Positions 1-6,859 of a DNA stretch of 64,000 nt are shown piece by piece. The position numbers and the translations under genes are program-made. Position 1 is the first letter of the stretch. Every line of letters starts with the position of its first letter. Under the pieces are notes generated by a model, which did no database searches, was not told where the DNA came from, and saw only the letters and a program-made list of their open reading frames with translations. Source of the DNA: Deltaproteobacteria bacterium (GTDB lineage: Bacteria > UBA10199 > JADFYH01); the NCBI GenBank assembly GCA_015233135.1, contig JADFYH010000001.1, forward strand, positions 91,930 through 155,929, written 5' to 3'.

Positions 1-119
1 ATGGAAGAAATGGTCTCACCGTCTTTTTCTGCTTCAGCAAGAATTTTTTGTTTATCTTCGGATGAGTAGTGATGGCGTACCTTAGTTTTTGATACCTTTT
101 CTTTCTTGACACTGGGCAT
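1..119 (-). CDS. Transposase-like helix-turn-helix protein, N-terminal part (cut by window edge)
   Basis: An open frame begins with ATG at 119, seven bases after a good AAAGGAG ribosome site, and runs off the left edge. The visible 39 residues are basic and contain RHHYSSEDKQKILAEAEKDG, which resembles the first helices of OrfA-type transposases and related DNA-binding proteins (pattern R-x-Y-s-x-E-x-K-x-x-I-L). The rest of the helix-turn-helix would lie outside the window. It could instead be a stand-alone HTH regulator. Seen: start, ribosome site and N-terminus. Inferred: transposase relationship. Confidence 0.45.
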   Translation of the reverse strand, partial: MPSVKKEKVSKTKVRHHYSSEDKQKILAEAEKDGETISS

Positions 120-222
120 TAGAACTCCTTTCAACTACAGATTTTAATAATAGACGTCTCAAAAATATAATTACTTCATGAGCCACTTGCAAAATTAAAT
201 TCTAACAAGAAGTAGAGCTGCC

Positions 223-1365
223 TCAACCGCTTACATTTATCTTATTGAATTCAGAAACAACATTTTCAACAGTAATATAATTCATACAATCTGTTGCTCT
301 ATTTTTAAATTCAAACCCATAATTTAAAAAACAACAACCTTCTTTGCTTGGCACTAAAGGATAAACATTTGGTCCAACTCCTCCCCATCTTTTAGGATTT
401 GATGGACCATGCAAAGAAATTACCTTTGCACCAATTACTGCAGCATAATGCAATATCCCTGTATCAACAGTAATCACAACTTGTGAATAATAAAGCACAG
501 AAGCTAATTCCTCAAAACTAAAGACACCAGCTGCATTAATTATATTTTGATTGATAACACCATCTATTTTTTCGATGACCAATTCGTTATGATATTTATC
601 CTGTTCCGAGCCTGTCAAAATTATACTTAGACCGAGAGAAACAAAATATTTTGCTAGTGACTTCCAGTAATCAATGGGCCATTCTCTAAAATGCCCCACG
701 AATCCCCCTGACTTAATATGAAAAACAATGTATTTCTTACTAGTAATTCTTTCTGGAATATTTGTATTTATTTTAACTTCTAAACTAGGTTTAAAATCAT
801 TTAATCTTTCCACAAAACAAGAAACTAAACTTAAATAATTTTCATATTCATGAATGTTAGTGCTGTGAGGAACTTTCAAGTCATAAGCATAATGCCTATA
901 CTGCCCAGGAGTTTTAAAACCCACTACTCGTTTAGCACCCGACAACACAGAGCATATAGCATTTATTCGAGGCCAAGCACCCATATCAAACAAAACATCC
1001 AATTTTTCTTTTCTAAACGCCCCGATAATTCCAACTGGATTACTAGGTTGAACAACAACGACCTTACTTACCCAAGGAATAAACCCTGAAACCACAAAGT
1101 TAGACGGGTTGCAAAACAATACTATTTCAGCATTAGGATAAAAACTTCTTAGCGCTTTTATGGCGGCTGTTGCAAGAATCAAATCTCCAATCCCAACTTC
1201 TTTATATATTCCTATTTTATTAATACTTTTATTTTTTTTGGACTTGAGCAATCTCTTAACAAACCCCAAAATAATGAGAATTGGAATACCCAAATAGAAA
1301 TCAAGCTTCCTTTGGAGAGAACTAGATCTTTTACGTTTTGGCGAAATACTATAAAATTCTACCAT
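223..1365 (-). CDS. Glycosyltransferase family 9 (heptosyltransferase-like)
   Basis: The 380-residue product has the layout of GT9 enzymes such as WaaC/WaaF, which add heptose or related sugars to lipopolysaccharide at the cytoplasmic face of the inner membrane. A basic, weakly hydrophobic N-terminus of about 45 residues leads to the acceptor-side Rossmann motif GIGDLILATAAIKAL (about residues 58-72). The donor-binding C-terminal half carries TVDTGILHYAAVIGAKVISL and HGPSNPKRWG (about 299-328). The family is typically 330-380 residues, so the gene looks complete. Next to an initiating sugar transferase it most likely serves surface polysaccharide or LPS assembly. The sugar and acceptor cannot be told from sequence. 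Confidence 0.85.
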   Translation of the reverse strand: MVEFYSISPKRKRSSSLQRKLDFYLGIPILIILGFVKRLLKSKKNKSINKIGIYKEVGIGDLILATAAIKALRSFYPNAEIVLFCNPSNFVVSGFIPWVSKVVVVQPSNPVGIIGAFRKEKLDVLFDMGAWPRINAICSVLSGAKRVVGFKTPGQYRHYAYDLKVPHSTNIHEYENYLSLVSCFVERLNDFKPSLEVKINTNIPERITSKKYIVFHIKSGGFVGHFREWPIDYWKSLAKYFVSLGLSIILTGSEQDKYHNELVIEKIDGVINQNIINAAGVFSFEELASVLYYSQVVITVDTGILHYAAVIGAKVISLHGPSNPKRWGGVGPNVYPLVPSKEGCCFLNYGFEFKNRATDCMNYITVENVVSEFNKINVSG

Positions 1366-1403
1366 ACCTAAACTTTACCATTATATCGAACCAAACGACA
1401 AAA

Positions 1404-2138
1404 TTAGTAAGCCCCACGACTCTTCAAAACCTCAGGTATTGTTTTGATAAGAATCAGAATATCTAAGCCAAGAGATTGCTCAAAAAAGTATTGTTTATCC
1501 AAAGAAACACGACTCTGGTATTCCACATTATTTCTCCCACTAACCTGCCAAAGCCCAGTAATTCCAGGTTTTAAATTTTTATAAAACTCAAAATCAACCC
1601 CATACATTTTAATTTCATCTTTTATGATGGGCCTAGGCCCCACGAAACTCATCTCACCTTTGATAACATTTAAGATTTGAGGCAATTCGTCCAAGCTAGT
1701 CTTTCTCAAAAACTTTCCTATTTTTGTAATACGCGGATCATTTTTTAGCTTAAAATCTTTATTCCATTCTTCTAAAGATTGAGGGTCTTGTTTTAAGACA
1801 TCCTTTAGAATCTTTTGAGCACCTTGCATCATTGTGCGAAATTTAAAGCATTTAAAGGCTTCGCCCTGATAGCCAATTCTTTCATGCCTAAAAAACACCG
1901 GCCCCTTCGAATCTAGCTTTATCAAAACCCCAATCACTGCCATGAGGGGTAGGAGGAAGGGAAGCAGTAAAATGGCAAACGTAATATCAAAAACACGCTT
2001 GCTGATTAAATAGGAGCGGGAGATCTTGGGAGATGTAAGACGTGAGATGTTAGACGCAGGAAGAGGAGCGTCAGGCGTCAGGCGTGAGGCGTGAGGAGTT
2101 AGAGGTGAGGATATACTCATTTTTTTGGCTAGTTCCAT
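1404..2138 (-). CDS. Initiating sugar transferase (polyprenyl-phosphate hexose-1-phosphate transferase)
   Basis: A 244-residue monotopic phosphoglycosyl transferase of the bacterial sugar-transferase family (PF02397; WcaJ/WbaP/PglC type). Such enzymes move a sugar-phosphate from a UDP-sugar to undecaprenyl phosphate to begin polysaccharide or glycan assembly. Seen: the re-entrant membrane helix (about 46-75, KRVFDITFAILLLPF), the KGPVFFRHERIG motif, FKFRTM, the catalytic Asp-Glu pair in LDELPQ (150-151), SFVGPRP and PGITGLWQVSGR. Residues about 9-40 are odd: they are translated from a 7-bp tandem array and read [14 protein letters not shown], with no counterpart in the family. The functional core therefore starts near residue 42. 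This is the only intact copy; four decayed pieces lie in the next 3.5 kb. Confidence 0.9.
   Translation of the reverse strand: MELAKKMSISSPLTPHASRLTPDAPLPASNISRLTSPKISRSYLISKRVFDITFAILLLPFLLPLMAVIGVLIKLDSKGPVFFRHERIGYQGEAFKCFKFRTMMQGAQKILKDVLKQDPQSLEEWNKDFKLKNDPRITKIGKFLRKTSLDELPQILNVIKGEMSFVGPRPIIKDEIKMYGVDFEFYKNLKPGITGLWQVSGRNNVEYQSRVSLDKQYFFEQSLGLDILILIKTIPEVLKSRGAY
2031..2110. repeat. Heptamer array inside the sugar transferase 5' end
   Basis: Successive 7-bp units of the form N-N-G-T-N-A-G (atgtaag, acgtgag, atgttag, gcgtcag, gcgtcag, gcgtgag, gcgtgag, gagttag, aggtgag) run across the first codons of the sugar transferase. Seven bases is not a multiple of three, so the protein repeats every 7 residues (LTPHASR / LTPDAPL). 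A near-identical array lies at 4143-4222. Confidence 0.8.
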
Positions 2139-2190
2139 AAATAGTATTAGAAGTCAGGTGTCAGAATGTGAGAACACAGAATGAAGAATT
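2139..2190. repeat. Short degenerate heptamer units upstream of the sugar transferase
   Basis: The spacer holds aagtcag, gtgtcag and aatgtgag-like units, a diluted continuation of the array inside the gene. The equivalent site at 4258-4300 has aagtcag, gattcag, aaataag and aattcag. No gene or clear promoter is visible here. Confidence 0.45.
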
Positions 2191-2217
2191 GCTGACCTAC
2201 TGAATTTTGAATTCTTT

Positions 2218-2616
2218 TTAACCACATATTTCCTTCGGAGTTTTTCTTCCTGCCATAGTGCGATCAAAGTCTTTATCAAAGCTTATCAAAACAAGGCTGT
2301 ATACTTGGATAATGGTATATTGATAAGCATCATCAAAGTCTAAGCTAAACTGTTTAGAATTCTCAATCAGTTGTTTCATGTGAAGAGGCTCCAGTTTAAG
2401 AACCTGTAATTGCCCATTTAGAAACAAATCGTCTATGAATTTGAGAAACAAGTCTGATTTTTTTCGATTGAGTAGAAACAAACCTATTGAATAAAAAGAA
2501 AACTCTGAGATAAATATTTTTTCTAGGGGTGTCTTTGAAAAAAGTTCAACCACATCATCCGACCTTTGCTGGTTGAGTAAAACTTCAAGAAAAATATTGG
2601 TGTCAGCAAGATACAT
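2218..2616 (-). CDS. PIN-domain toxin (VapC-like), module TA1
   Basis: A 132-residue PIN-domain ribonuclease. The first acidic residue is in the N-terminal strand MYLADTNIFLEVLL. A second acidic patch is FDDAYQYT (about 100) and the third is LISFDKDF near the C-terminus, the usual order for metal-binding acids of VapC enzymes, which cleave RNA when free of antitoxin. The ATG at 2616 is preferred: it lies one base past the antitoxin stop and places the canonical PIN strand at the N-terminus. An upstream in-frame ATG at 2643 would overlap the antitoxin. The module sits between the intact sugar transferase and the first decayed copy. Confidence 0.75.
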   Translation of the reverse strand: MYLADTNIFLEVLLNQQRSDDVVELFSKTPLEKIFISEFSFYSIGLFLLNRKKSDLFLKFIDDLFLNGQLQVLKLEPLHMKQLIENSKQFSLDFDDAYQYTIIQVYSLVLISFDKDFDRTMAGRKTPKEICG

Positions 2617-2617
2617 T

Positions 2618-2854
2618 TTATTTCCATTCTTTAAAAATTTCATGTTGTAGTTTTACAGAATCAAACTGATTGTTTAAATCTTTCAGACCACCCCTCCAAT
2701 CGAACTTCAATGAAATAGCATTTTCTTTAGTCTTCGACACAGAGTCATCATCCAATAAGGTAATAAGGATTCTCTGTGTAACCTCAAAGTGTATAGGCTC
2801 TTTGAATTTTACCACTCCACCGGGGCTAAGGACTGCCTCTACAGTTTTATACAT
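2618..2854 (-). CDS. Antitoxin of module TA1
   Basis: A 78-residue acidic protein whose N-terminus (MYKTVEAVLSPGGVVKFKEP) follows the short beta-strand start seen in AF2212-like/DUF2281-type antitoxins. The C-terminus SVKLQHEIFKEWK resembles the toxin-binding tail of DUF2281 antitoxins. It directly precedes a PIN toxin, with a 1-nt gap if the toxin starts at 2616. The expected role is to neutralise that toxin and repress the pair. The assignment rests on weak sequence likeness plus gene order. Confidence 0.65.
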   Translation of the reverse strand: MYKTVEAVLSPGGVVKFKEPIHFEVTQRILITLLDDDSVSKTKENAISLKFDWRGGLKDLNNQFDSVKLQHEIFKEWK

Positions 2855-2884
2855 AACAAAACTCCTTTTTTACAACATCTGCAT

Positions 2885-3065
2885 GATTATAAAACACCGA
2901 CCCCTTCGAATTTATTGAAAGAAACGGGAGTAGGAAAACAGCGAACAGGATATCAAAAACACGTTTACTCAGCAAATAAGCGCGGCTGGGGGTGGGGGAA
3001 GTTAGGGGGGAGGCGTTAGGGGTAAGGGGTGAGGAGTGAGGAGTTAGACGTGAGGAGGAGCTCAT
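2885..3065 (-). pseudogene. Sugar transferase fragment, copy 2
   Basis: The frame reads SRAYLLSKRVFDILFAVFLLPF followed by SINSKGSVFYNHAD, clearly the N-terminal membrane segment of the sugar transferase at 1404-2138. About 11 residues after the membrane helix are missing (LLPF joins SINSKG). It breaks off just upstream of the TA1 antitoxin, so the catalytic domain is absent. Its first 20 residues again come from a heptamer array (LTPHSSPLTPNASPLTSP). The same internal deletion is found in copy 3, so copies 2 and 3 share a deleted ancestor. Confidence 0.8.
2998..3060. repeat. Heptamer array in sugar transferase copy 2
   Basis: Units gcgttag, gggtaag, gggtgag, gagtgag, gagttag and acgtgag follow one another without gaps. 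This is the same family as the array at 2031-2110, but the unit sequences differ, so it has diverged or been re-amplified independently. Confidence 0.75.
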
Positions 3066-3256
3066 TTCTTGCTCCTACTTTTAATGGAGTTAATCAAGCC
3101 ACCAAGAAGGGCAAAAATTTTATCTATTTTTTCTTTGGGTATATCCTTCTCCTGAATATATCCCACTTCTTTCGAAATAATCATTTGAGTTTCCAATTCA
3201 TGATGTTTTCTCCTCACATCCTTAACCCCTTTCGCCTCACCCATCACTTTCATCAC
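3062..3256 (-). pseudogene. Four-helix-bundle (23S IVS-type) protein, C-terminal remnant
   Basis: Sixty-four residues with KHHELETQMIISKEVGYI and a terminal helix KIDKIFALLGGLINSIK match the second half of the four-helix-bundle proteins often found in 23S rRNA intervening sequences and scattered as single genes in genomes of uncultured bacteria (pattern ELETQL-IA-e-GY ... L-gLI-SL). The first two helices are missing, so this is a truncated relic. Its start overlaps nothing useful and I see no ribosome site. Confidence 0.6.
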
Positions 3257-3278
3257 TTTTTACGCTTCACACCAAATG

Positions 3279-3665
3279 TTACCATACAACACTTACTGCA
3301 TTTGATAGAGTGATATCTTCATCCTTTGTAATCAATGTGGCCTCTAATTGAATGGCGGTAGCAACAATAAGCTTATCATGCATTTCAAGATTGGGTTTAA
3401 TTTGATTTGCAATTCTAAGAATGGAAAGCTCAAGAGGAACAAATTTAAAATTTTTTAAATTCAAAACTCTTTCAAGCGTTTCTTCAAAAGACAGCACAAT
3501 CTTACCCTTCTTCGAAATGAACTGAATTTCTGCCAAAACAAGAGCTGGAATATAAATAGTTCCAGCTTGGACTGTAGCTTCAAAGGCACGTAGAGCCTGC
3601 TTGCTCAAACGATCATCTTCTGTCAAATACCAAACCAGCGAATGAGTGTCTGTTACATAATTCAT
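3279..3665 (-). CDS. PIN-domain toxin (VapC-like), module TA2
   Basis: About 128 residues. MNYVTDTHSLVWYLTEDDRL is the characteristic N-terminus of one VapC subgroup. EIQFISKKGK is the mid-domain acidic site, EMHDKLIVATAIQL carries the third acid, and LITKDEDI carries the fourth. The ATG at 3665 is chosen because it puts the PIN strand at the N-terminus and starts 7 nt after the antitoxin stop. An in-frame ATG at 3686 would overlap the antitoxin by 14 nt. Predicted role: toxic RNase held in check by the upstream antitoxin. The downstream flank is the four-helix-bundle relic. Confidence 0.8.
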   Translation of the reverse strand: MNYVTDTHSLVWYLTEDDRLSKQALRAFEATVQAGTIYIPALVLAEIQFISKKGKIVLSFEETLERVLNLKNFKFVPLELSILRIANQIKPNLEMHDKLIVATAIQLEATLITKDEDITLSNAVSVVW

Positions 3666-3672
3666 GAAAGTA

Positions 3673-3897
3673 TTAATTTTTTTCATAAGGAAACAGGGAT
3701 TTTTTTGCCTCTTCGTAAAGTGAATCGTCTATCAAACTGTCTTTCCAAATTCCTTTCACAGACCCTCTCTTTTCAGAAGAAGGAAGTTCTTCTGAAAATT
3801 CATCTTTAAGGAAATGAAAAATTTTGTAAATTTTCGGAATCAAGTCCGGAGGTGTGGCTTGAATTTCTTCAATTAATATTTGTTTCAATGAAGCCAT
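3673..3897 (-). CDS. Antitoxin of module TA2 (DUF2281-like)
   Basis: A 74-residue protein beginning [20 protein letters not shown], with a helical N-terminal half and an acidic tail, typical of DUF2281-type antitoxins placed before VapC genes. Its start lies immediately after the break point of sugar transferase copy 3: the transferase frame runs through LDELPQIL and then reads into the antitoxin leader. The gene and its toxin look intact. Confidence 0.7.
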   Translation of the reverse strand: MASLKQILIEEIQATPPDLIPKIYKIFHFLKDEFSEELPSSEKRGSVKGIWKDSLIDDSLYEEAKKSLFPYEKN

Positions 3898-3914
3898 GAT
3901 AAATAAACCCTTTC

Positions 3915-4250
3915 CATTAAAATTTGAGGCAATTCATCCAAGCTAGTCTTTCTCAAAAACTTTCCTATTTTTGTAATACGCGGATCATTTTTTAGCTTAA
4001 AATCTTCGCCCTGGTAGCCAATTCTTTCATGCCCAAAAAACACCGGCCCCTTCGAATTTATTGAAAGAAACGGGAGAAGTAAAACGGCAAACGTAACATC
4101 AAAAACACGTTTACTGATCAAATAGGAGCGGGAGATCTTGGGAGATGTAAGATGTGAGATGTTAGACGCAGGAAGAGGAGCGTCAGGCGTCAGGCGTGAG
4201 GCGTGAGGAGTTAGAGGTGAAGATATACTCATTTTTTTGGCTAGTTCCAT
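3915..4250 (-). pseudogene. Sugar transferase fragment, copy 3
   Basis: The frame opens with the same [10 protein letters not shown] start as the intact gene, including the heptamer-coded [14 protein letters not shown] stretch. It keeps the membrane helix and [16 protein letters not shown], then jumps directly to [15 protein letters not shown] and ends at LDELPQIL. Two internal in-frame deletions (about 11 and about 34 residues) and loss of everything after the catalytic Asp-Glu pair make it non-functional. The frame continues a few codons into the TA2 antitoxin leader. Bases 4133-4270 are nearly identical to 2021-2158 (two differences seen), so part of this copy is recent. Confidence 0.85.
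4143..4222. repeat. Heptamer array in sugar transferase copy 3
   Basis: A copy of the 2031-2110 array at a constant offset of 2112 bases, with one base change in the second unit and one in the last. It was duplicated together with the transferase 5' end. Confidence 0.8.
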
Positions 4251-4323
4251 AAATAGTATTAGAAGTCAGGATTCAGAAATAAGATTCAGAATTCAGAATA
4301 TGGTAATCAGCATTTACTTTGAA

Positions 4324-4449
4324 TCAATCATCAATCGGGTTAATAATATCAAGACCTTGAACAAATGAAAAATCACTTACGTTACGGGTCACTAAAGTGA
4401 GGTCATTTACCACGGCAGTTGCAGCAATGACTGCATCGGCAATTCCCAT
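4324..4449 (-). pseudogene. VapC-type PIN toxin, C-terminal remnant
   Basis: A 41-codon frame begins MGIADAVIAATAVVNDLTLV and continues TRNVSDFSFVQGLDIINP. This is the last third of a VapC/FitB-like PIN toxin: the ADA-IAATA acid motif, the LVTRN-x-x-DF strand and the INP ending. The N-terminal strand with the first catalytic Asp is missing. A complete antitoxin (4473-4706) lies just upstream, so the toxin of this module was lost by deletion. Confidence 0.75.
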
Positions 4450-4472
4450 ATTTTTTTCTACTTTTAGTGAAA

Positions 4473-4706
4473 TTAGCGGGGTTCATTGCGATCCCATTCC
4501 TTTCTTATTTTTCTGGACTCCCCCTCAGCATCAATCTCCGAATACAGCCCCGACGTTTTTTGAAGTACATTCAAAACATCTTGAGTGAAATTTGATTCCG
4601 GTACGTCATAAACGATATGAACTTTAAAAGTACCTTGTGGAAACTTACCAAGCACTTGTTTAATTTGTCCGTTTTCTAGAACTGCTTCTAAAATTTTATG
4701 GCTCAT
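4473..4706 (-). CDS. Antitoxin left behind by a deleted PIN toxin
   Basis: Seventy-seven residues, MSHKILEAVLENGQIKQVLG at the N-terminus, then a beta strand (TFKVHIVYD) and an acidic helical tail ending RKIRKEWDRNEPR. The layout matches AF2212-like antitoxins. The toxin it should pair with survives only as a 41-codon C-terminal piece downstream. An orphan antitoxin of this sort may persist because it can neutralise a related toxin, but that is inference. Confidence 0.6.
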   Translation of the reverse strand: MSHKILEAVLENGQIKQVLGKFPQGTFKVHIVYDVPESNFTQDVLNVLQKTSGLYSEIDAEGESRKIRKEWDRNEPR

Positions 4707-4765
4707 AAGACTCCTTAGAAGACAAATAGCATCTTTTCAATACGTCTACCACCTCTCAAACCACT

Positions 4766-4880
4766 GGGCCTAAACCCTACAAAACTCATTGCCCCTTGTA
4801 AAATGTTAAATAACGGAAGTAGGAAGACGGCAAAGGTAACATCAAAAATACGTTTACTGATTAAATGGGAGCGGGAGATC
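4766..4880 (-). pseudogene. Sugar transferase fragment, copy 4
   Basis: Translating the minus strand gives HLISKRIFDVTFAVFLLPLF joined directly to NILQGAMSFVGFRP. The membrane helix of the sugar transferase is thus fused to the segment after the catalytic site, with roughly 90 residues deleted between. There is no start and the frame does not continue. Its membrane-helix end abuts the truncated toxin at 4881, so the toxin frame reads into it for a few codons. Confidence 0.75.
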
Positions 4881-5174
4881 ATCAATAATCACCAGATCTG
4901 CCTTTTCTTGCAGCGACATCCATATTGTATCCCGCTCACCCTTGCCTAATTCTGCTAACAAGGGTGGAATATTTTGAGAAATTTCGGATCTTCTGGGCAA
5001 CACCTCCAACCACTCCAAGTTTGCAAAAGGTGGCACTACTACTTTACCACCCTCTTCACACTCTTCCCGAACAGATTCGACGGTATAAATTTTTGTAAAA
5101 AGTAACTGCAACAAATTCAATTGAGAAACTGACGAAAGAGCAATGAGTGGTGTTGTATTGGTAAATACTTTCAT
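4854..5174 (-). pseudogene. DUF3368-type PIN toxin, truncated (module TA3)
   Basis: A 106-residue frame begins MKVFTNTTPLIALSSVSQLN, the N-terminus of the DUF3368/PIN-like toxins that pair with UPF0175 antitoxins. LGKGERDTIWMSLQEKADLV and IIDD carry the second and third acids. In intact members the DD is followed by about 45 more residues (R-x-x-A ... G-T-x-G-x-L). Here the frame changes at about 4881 into sugar transferase copy 4 and stops. The catalytic acids remain but the C-terminal fold is lost, so activity is unlikely. Its start overlaps the antitoxin stop by 4 nt. Confidence 0.7.
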
Positions 5175-5425
5175 AACAATGAGGTTTCTCTCCTAAAATC
5201 ATCCTGACTATCTTCTAGCAAACAAGCTCCGCTTTCCATTGCTTTTGATAAAAAATGTAACCTCGAAACATTCAACCACTGTGCCGCCATACCCGATGCA
5301 ATTTTACCTTCGTCAAACAAGGAAATTGCAACTTTCCATTTCATAATTTTTGCAAACTCCTCTGCATTGACATGCACCCCTAATAAAATTTCCTGAGGAA
5401 CATCTATGGATATTTGGCTATTCAT
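5171..5425 (-). CDS. UPF0175-type antitoxin of module TA3
   Basis: Eighty-four residues: IDVPQEILLGVHVNAEEFAK followed by AISLFDEGKIASGMAAQWLNV and SRLHFLSKAMESG. This is the fold signature of UPF0175 antitoxins (a beta start, then a helix-turn-helix with K-S-G-AA--L---R--F). Members pair with DUF3368 PIN toxins, and the next gene is one with a lost C-terminus. ATGA overlap couples the two genes. The gene looks intact. Confidence 0.7.
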   Translation of the reverse strand: MNSQISIDVPQEILLGVHVNAEEFAKIMKWKVAISLFDEGKIASGMAAQWLNVSRLHFLSKAMESGACLLEDSQDDFRRETSLL

Positions 5426-5507
5426 GTTAATTTCAACCTTTCTTTCAAGCTACTGATTTCCGCCTTTTCGATTGTAGATAAAAAGTATGGAAGTTTTTCG
5501 ACAAATT

Positions 5508-5675
5508 CTAATAAGCACCCTTTCTAAACAAAATTACGGGAATAGTTTTCAAAATAATCCAAGCATCAAACCCAATAGATTGCCTAGCAGAATACTCTTT
5601 ATCCAATTGCACCCGATTGTCATACTCCGTATCATTTCTCCCGCTCACCTGCCAAAGCCCAGTAATTCCACGCAT
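5508..5675 (-). pseudogene. Sugar transferase fragment, copy 5 (C-terminal)
   Basis: The minus strand reads GITGLWQVSGRNDTEYDNRV, then QLDKEYSARQSIGFDAWIIL and KTIPVILFRKGAY before a stop. This is the last 55 residues of a sugar transferase, equivalent to residues 192-244 of the intact gene but only moderately similar to it, so it came from a different paralogue. It ends in the same RGAY/KGAY motif. Everything upstream is gone. Confidence 0.8.
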
Positions 5676-5752
5676 CAGAACGACTCTCCAACTTGAGTAG
5701 CCAATTTTTCAAGCAGTTTTGGGTGATATCGGTTTCAATTTGAATCAAAAAT

Positions 5753-5790
5753 CACCCTCTCCCCAACCCTCTCCCCTCAAGGGAGAGGGA
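5753..5790 (+). repeat. REP-like palindrome with tail (intergenic, single)
   Basis: A pyrimidine-rich tail (caccctctccccaac) is followed by a hairpin of the type CCTCTCCC-ctcaa-GGGAGAGG. This is a single copy of the element family described in the findings. It lies in a 425-base stretch (5676-6100) with no intact gene. Confidence 0.85.
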
Positions 5791-5835
5791 ACTTCCAATG
5801 AAAATCAATGAGATAGAAAAGTACAAAAAAACACA

Positions 5836-6025
5836 CTAGTTAGTTACAATATTCTTCTTCAAACTTCTCTTAATCCACTCTTCTGTAGTTAAGTGTGCCT
5901 TTTGGGCCAGCTTTTCTATTTTATGAAACAATCCCTCTTCTAAGCCAATATATTTTTTTTGGGTAATTTAAATTTTTCCTTCACTTCTTTCACACTAGAA
6001 AATTCTTCCAAGTCATGCTCGTCAA
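5836..6025 (-). pseudogene. Small antitoxin-like gene with frameshift
   Basis: Two frames together give an antitoxin-like protein: DLEEFSSVKEVKEKFKLPKK in the first, then YIGLEEGLFHKIEKLAQKAH and LTTEEWIKRSLKKNI in the second, ending at 5836. The switch falls in an 8-base A/T run near 5951-5958, so one base gained or lost in the run broke the gene. The C-terminal half resembles the ribbon-helix-helix region of CopG/MetJ-like antitoxins. The 5' end runs into a REP-like palindrome (6031-6055) and no start codon is left. Confidence 0.5.
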
Positions 6026-6030
6026 AAAAA

Positions 6031-6055
6031 TCTCTCTCCCCTCAAGGGAGAGAGG
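6031..6055. repeat. REP-like palindrome, hairpin only
   Basis: A bare hairpin (CTCTCTCCC-ctcaa-GGGAGAGAG) without the usual tail, at the broken 5' end of the frameshifted antitoxin-like gene. Apart from the two palindromes and that relic, the 5676-6100 region shows nothing I can call. Confidence 0.75.
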
Positions 6056-6100
6056 ACTTTTCAGAGTGGCTTCTTACTAAAATCTGCGGAACTCAAGTTA

Positions 6101-6859
6101 TTAATTTACCCCCATCCCCTTATGTACCTGGGGAATAATCTTGAGAGGCATTTTAAACTGAGAACTTAACTGATAAAAATGAGCAATTTTTTTTATGCTC
6201 ACCCATTCTGAAAAACCCTTTATCGCCGATACAGGCTGCAAGATCACGGGGGTCTTTTCATTGATCGAGGCAATCAAGTGTAAAGCCCGCTGCAGCTCTT
6301 CTTCCACTGTCTTTTCAGTCAGCACCATTTTAACGTAAAACTGTGGGGCCCTCTGGGCAACCTTTAAAAACTCGCCGTGTTGAATCCAATACTCTCCCGT
6401 TTGGGTGGAGCTGGGCAATTTAATATCCATGCTTACGCAGTGAAGGTAAGAAATTATTCTTTCGAGCTCACCAGGTAAAAATCCGCCGGTTTCCAGCAAA
6501 AACCGGAAATGCTTCGGAGCAATTTTTAAACACTCTTCTAAAAAATCGGCCTGTTCCAGAGGCTCTCCGCCGGTGAAACTGACCCAAGTATTTTTGAAAT
6601 GACTTAAGAATTGAAGCAGTTTTTCTGCAGAAATGGAATTGGGATGTTCACTCCAAGTTCCAGAAAAAGGAAGGTCTTCCACACGATAATTTTTCTTTGG
6701 ATTGAAATTTTCTGGGGTGTCACACCAGCGACAACGCAAAGAACAACCTTGAAAGCGAACGAAGGTCTGCATTTCTCCCAGACGTAGACCTTCGCCTTGA
6801 ATGGAAGAAAATATTTCTATCAGTTGAGCTTCACTCAAGACACTGCCCTCACCTTGCAA
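6101..6859 (-). CDS. queE: 7-carboxy-7-deazaguanine synthase (radical SAM)
   Basis: QueE converts 6-carboxy-tetrahydropterin to 7-carboxy-7-deazaguanine in the queuosine pathway, using S-adenosylmethionine and a [4Fe-4S] cluster. Seen: EIFSSIQGEGLRLG near the N-terminus (the family's S-IQGEG), the cluster motif C-S-L-R-C-R-W-C (Cys39, Cys43, Cys46 counted from the first ATG), FTGGEPLEQ (the SAM-binding GGEP) and LETGG. At 252 residues it is of normal or slightly long size. The ATG at 6859 overlaps the upstream gene by 25 nt; a TTG at 6838 overlapping that gene's stop is an equally plausible start. It is the last gene of a queC-DUF366-queE run. Confidence 0.93.
   Translation of the reverse strand: MQGEGSVLSEAQLIEIFSSIQGEGLRLGEMQTFVRFQGCSLRCRWCDTPENFNPKKNYRVEDLPFSGTWSEHPNSISAEKLLQFLSHFKNTWVSFTGGEPLEQADFLEECLKIAPKHFRFLLETGGFLPGELERIISYLHCVSMDIKLPSSTQTGEYWIQHGEFLKVAQRAPQFYVKMVLTEKTVEEELQRALHLIASINEKTPVILQPVSAIKGFSEWVSIKKIAHFYQLSSQFKMPLKIIPQVHKGMGVN

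Noticed and set aside
1-222. Complete insertion sequence at the left edge
   Set aside because: Only an N-terminal fragment of a transposase-like protein is visible; no inverted terminal repeat was found inside the window.
2031-2110. Possible CRISPR-like array
   Set aside because: Units are 7 bp, directly adjacent and without spacers; no cas genes in the window.
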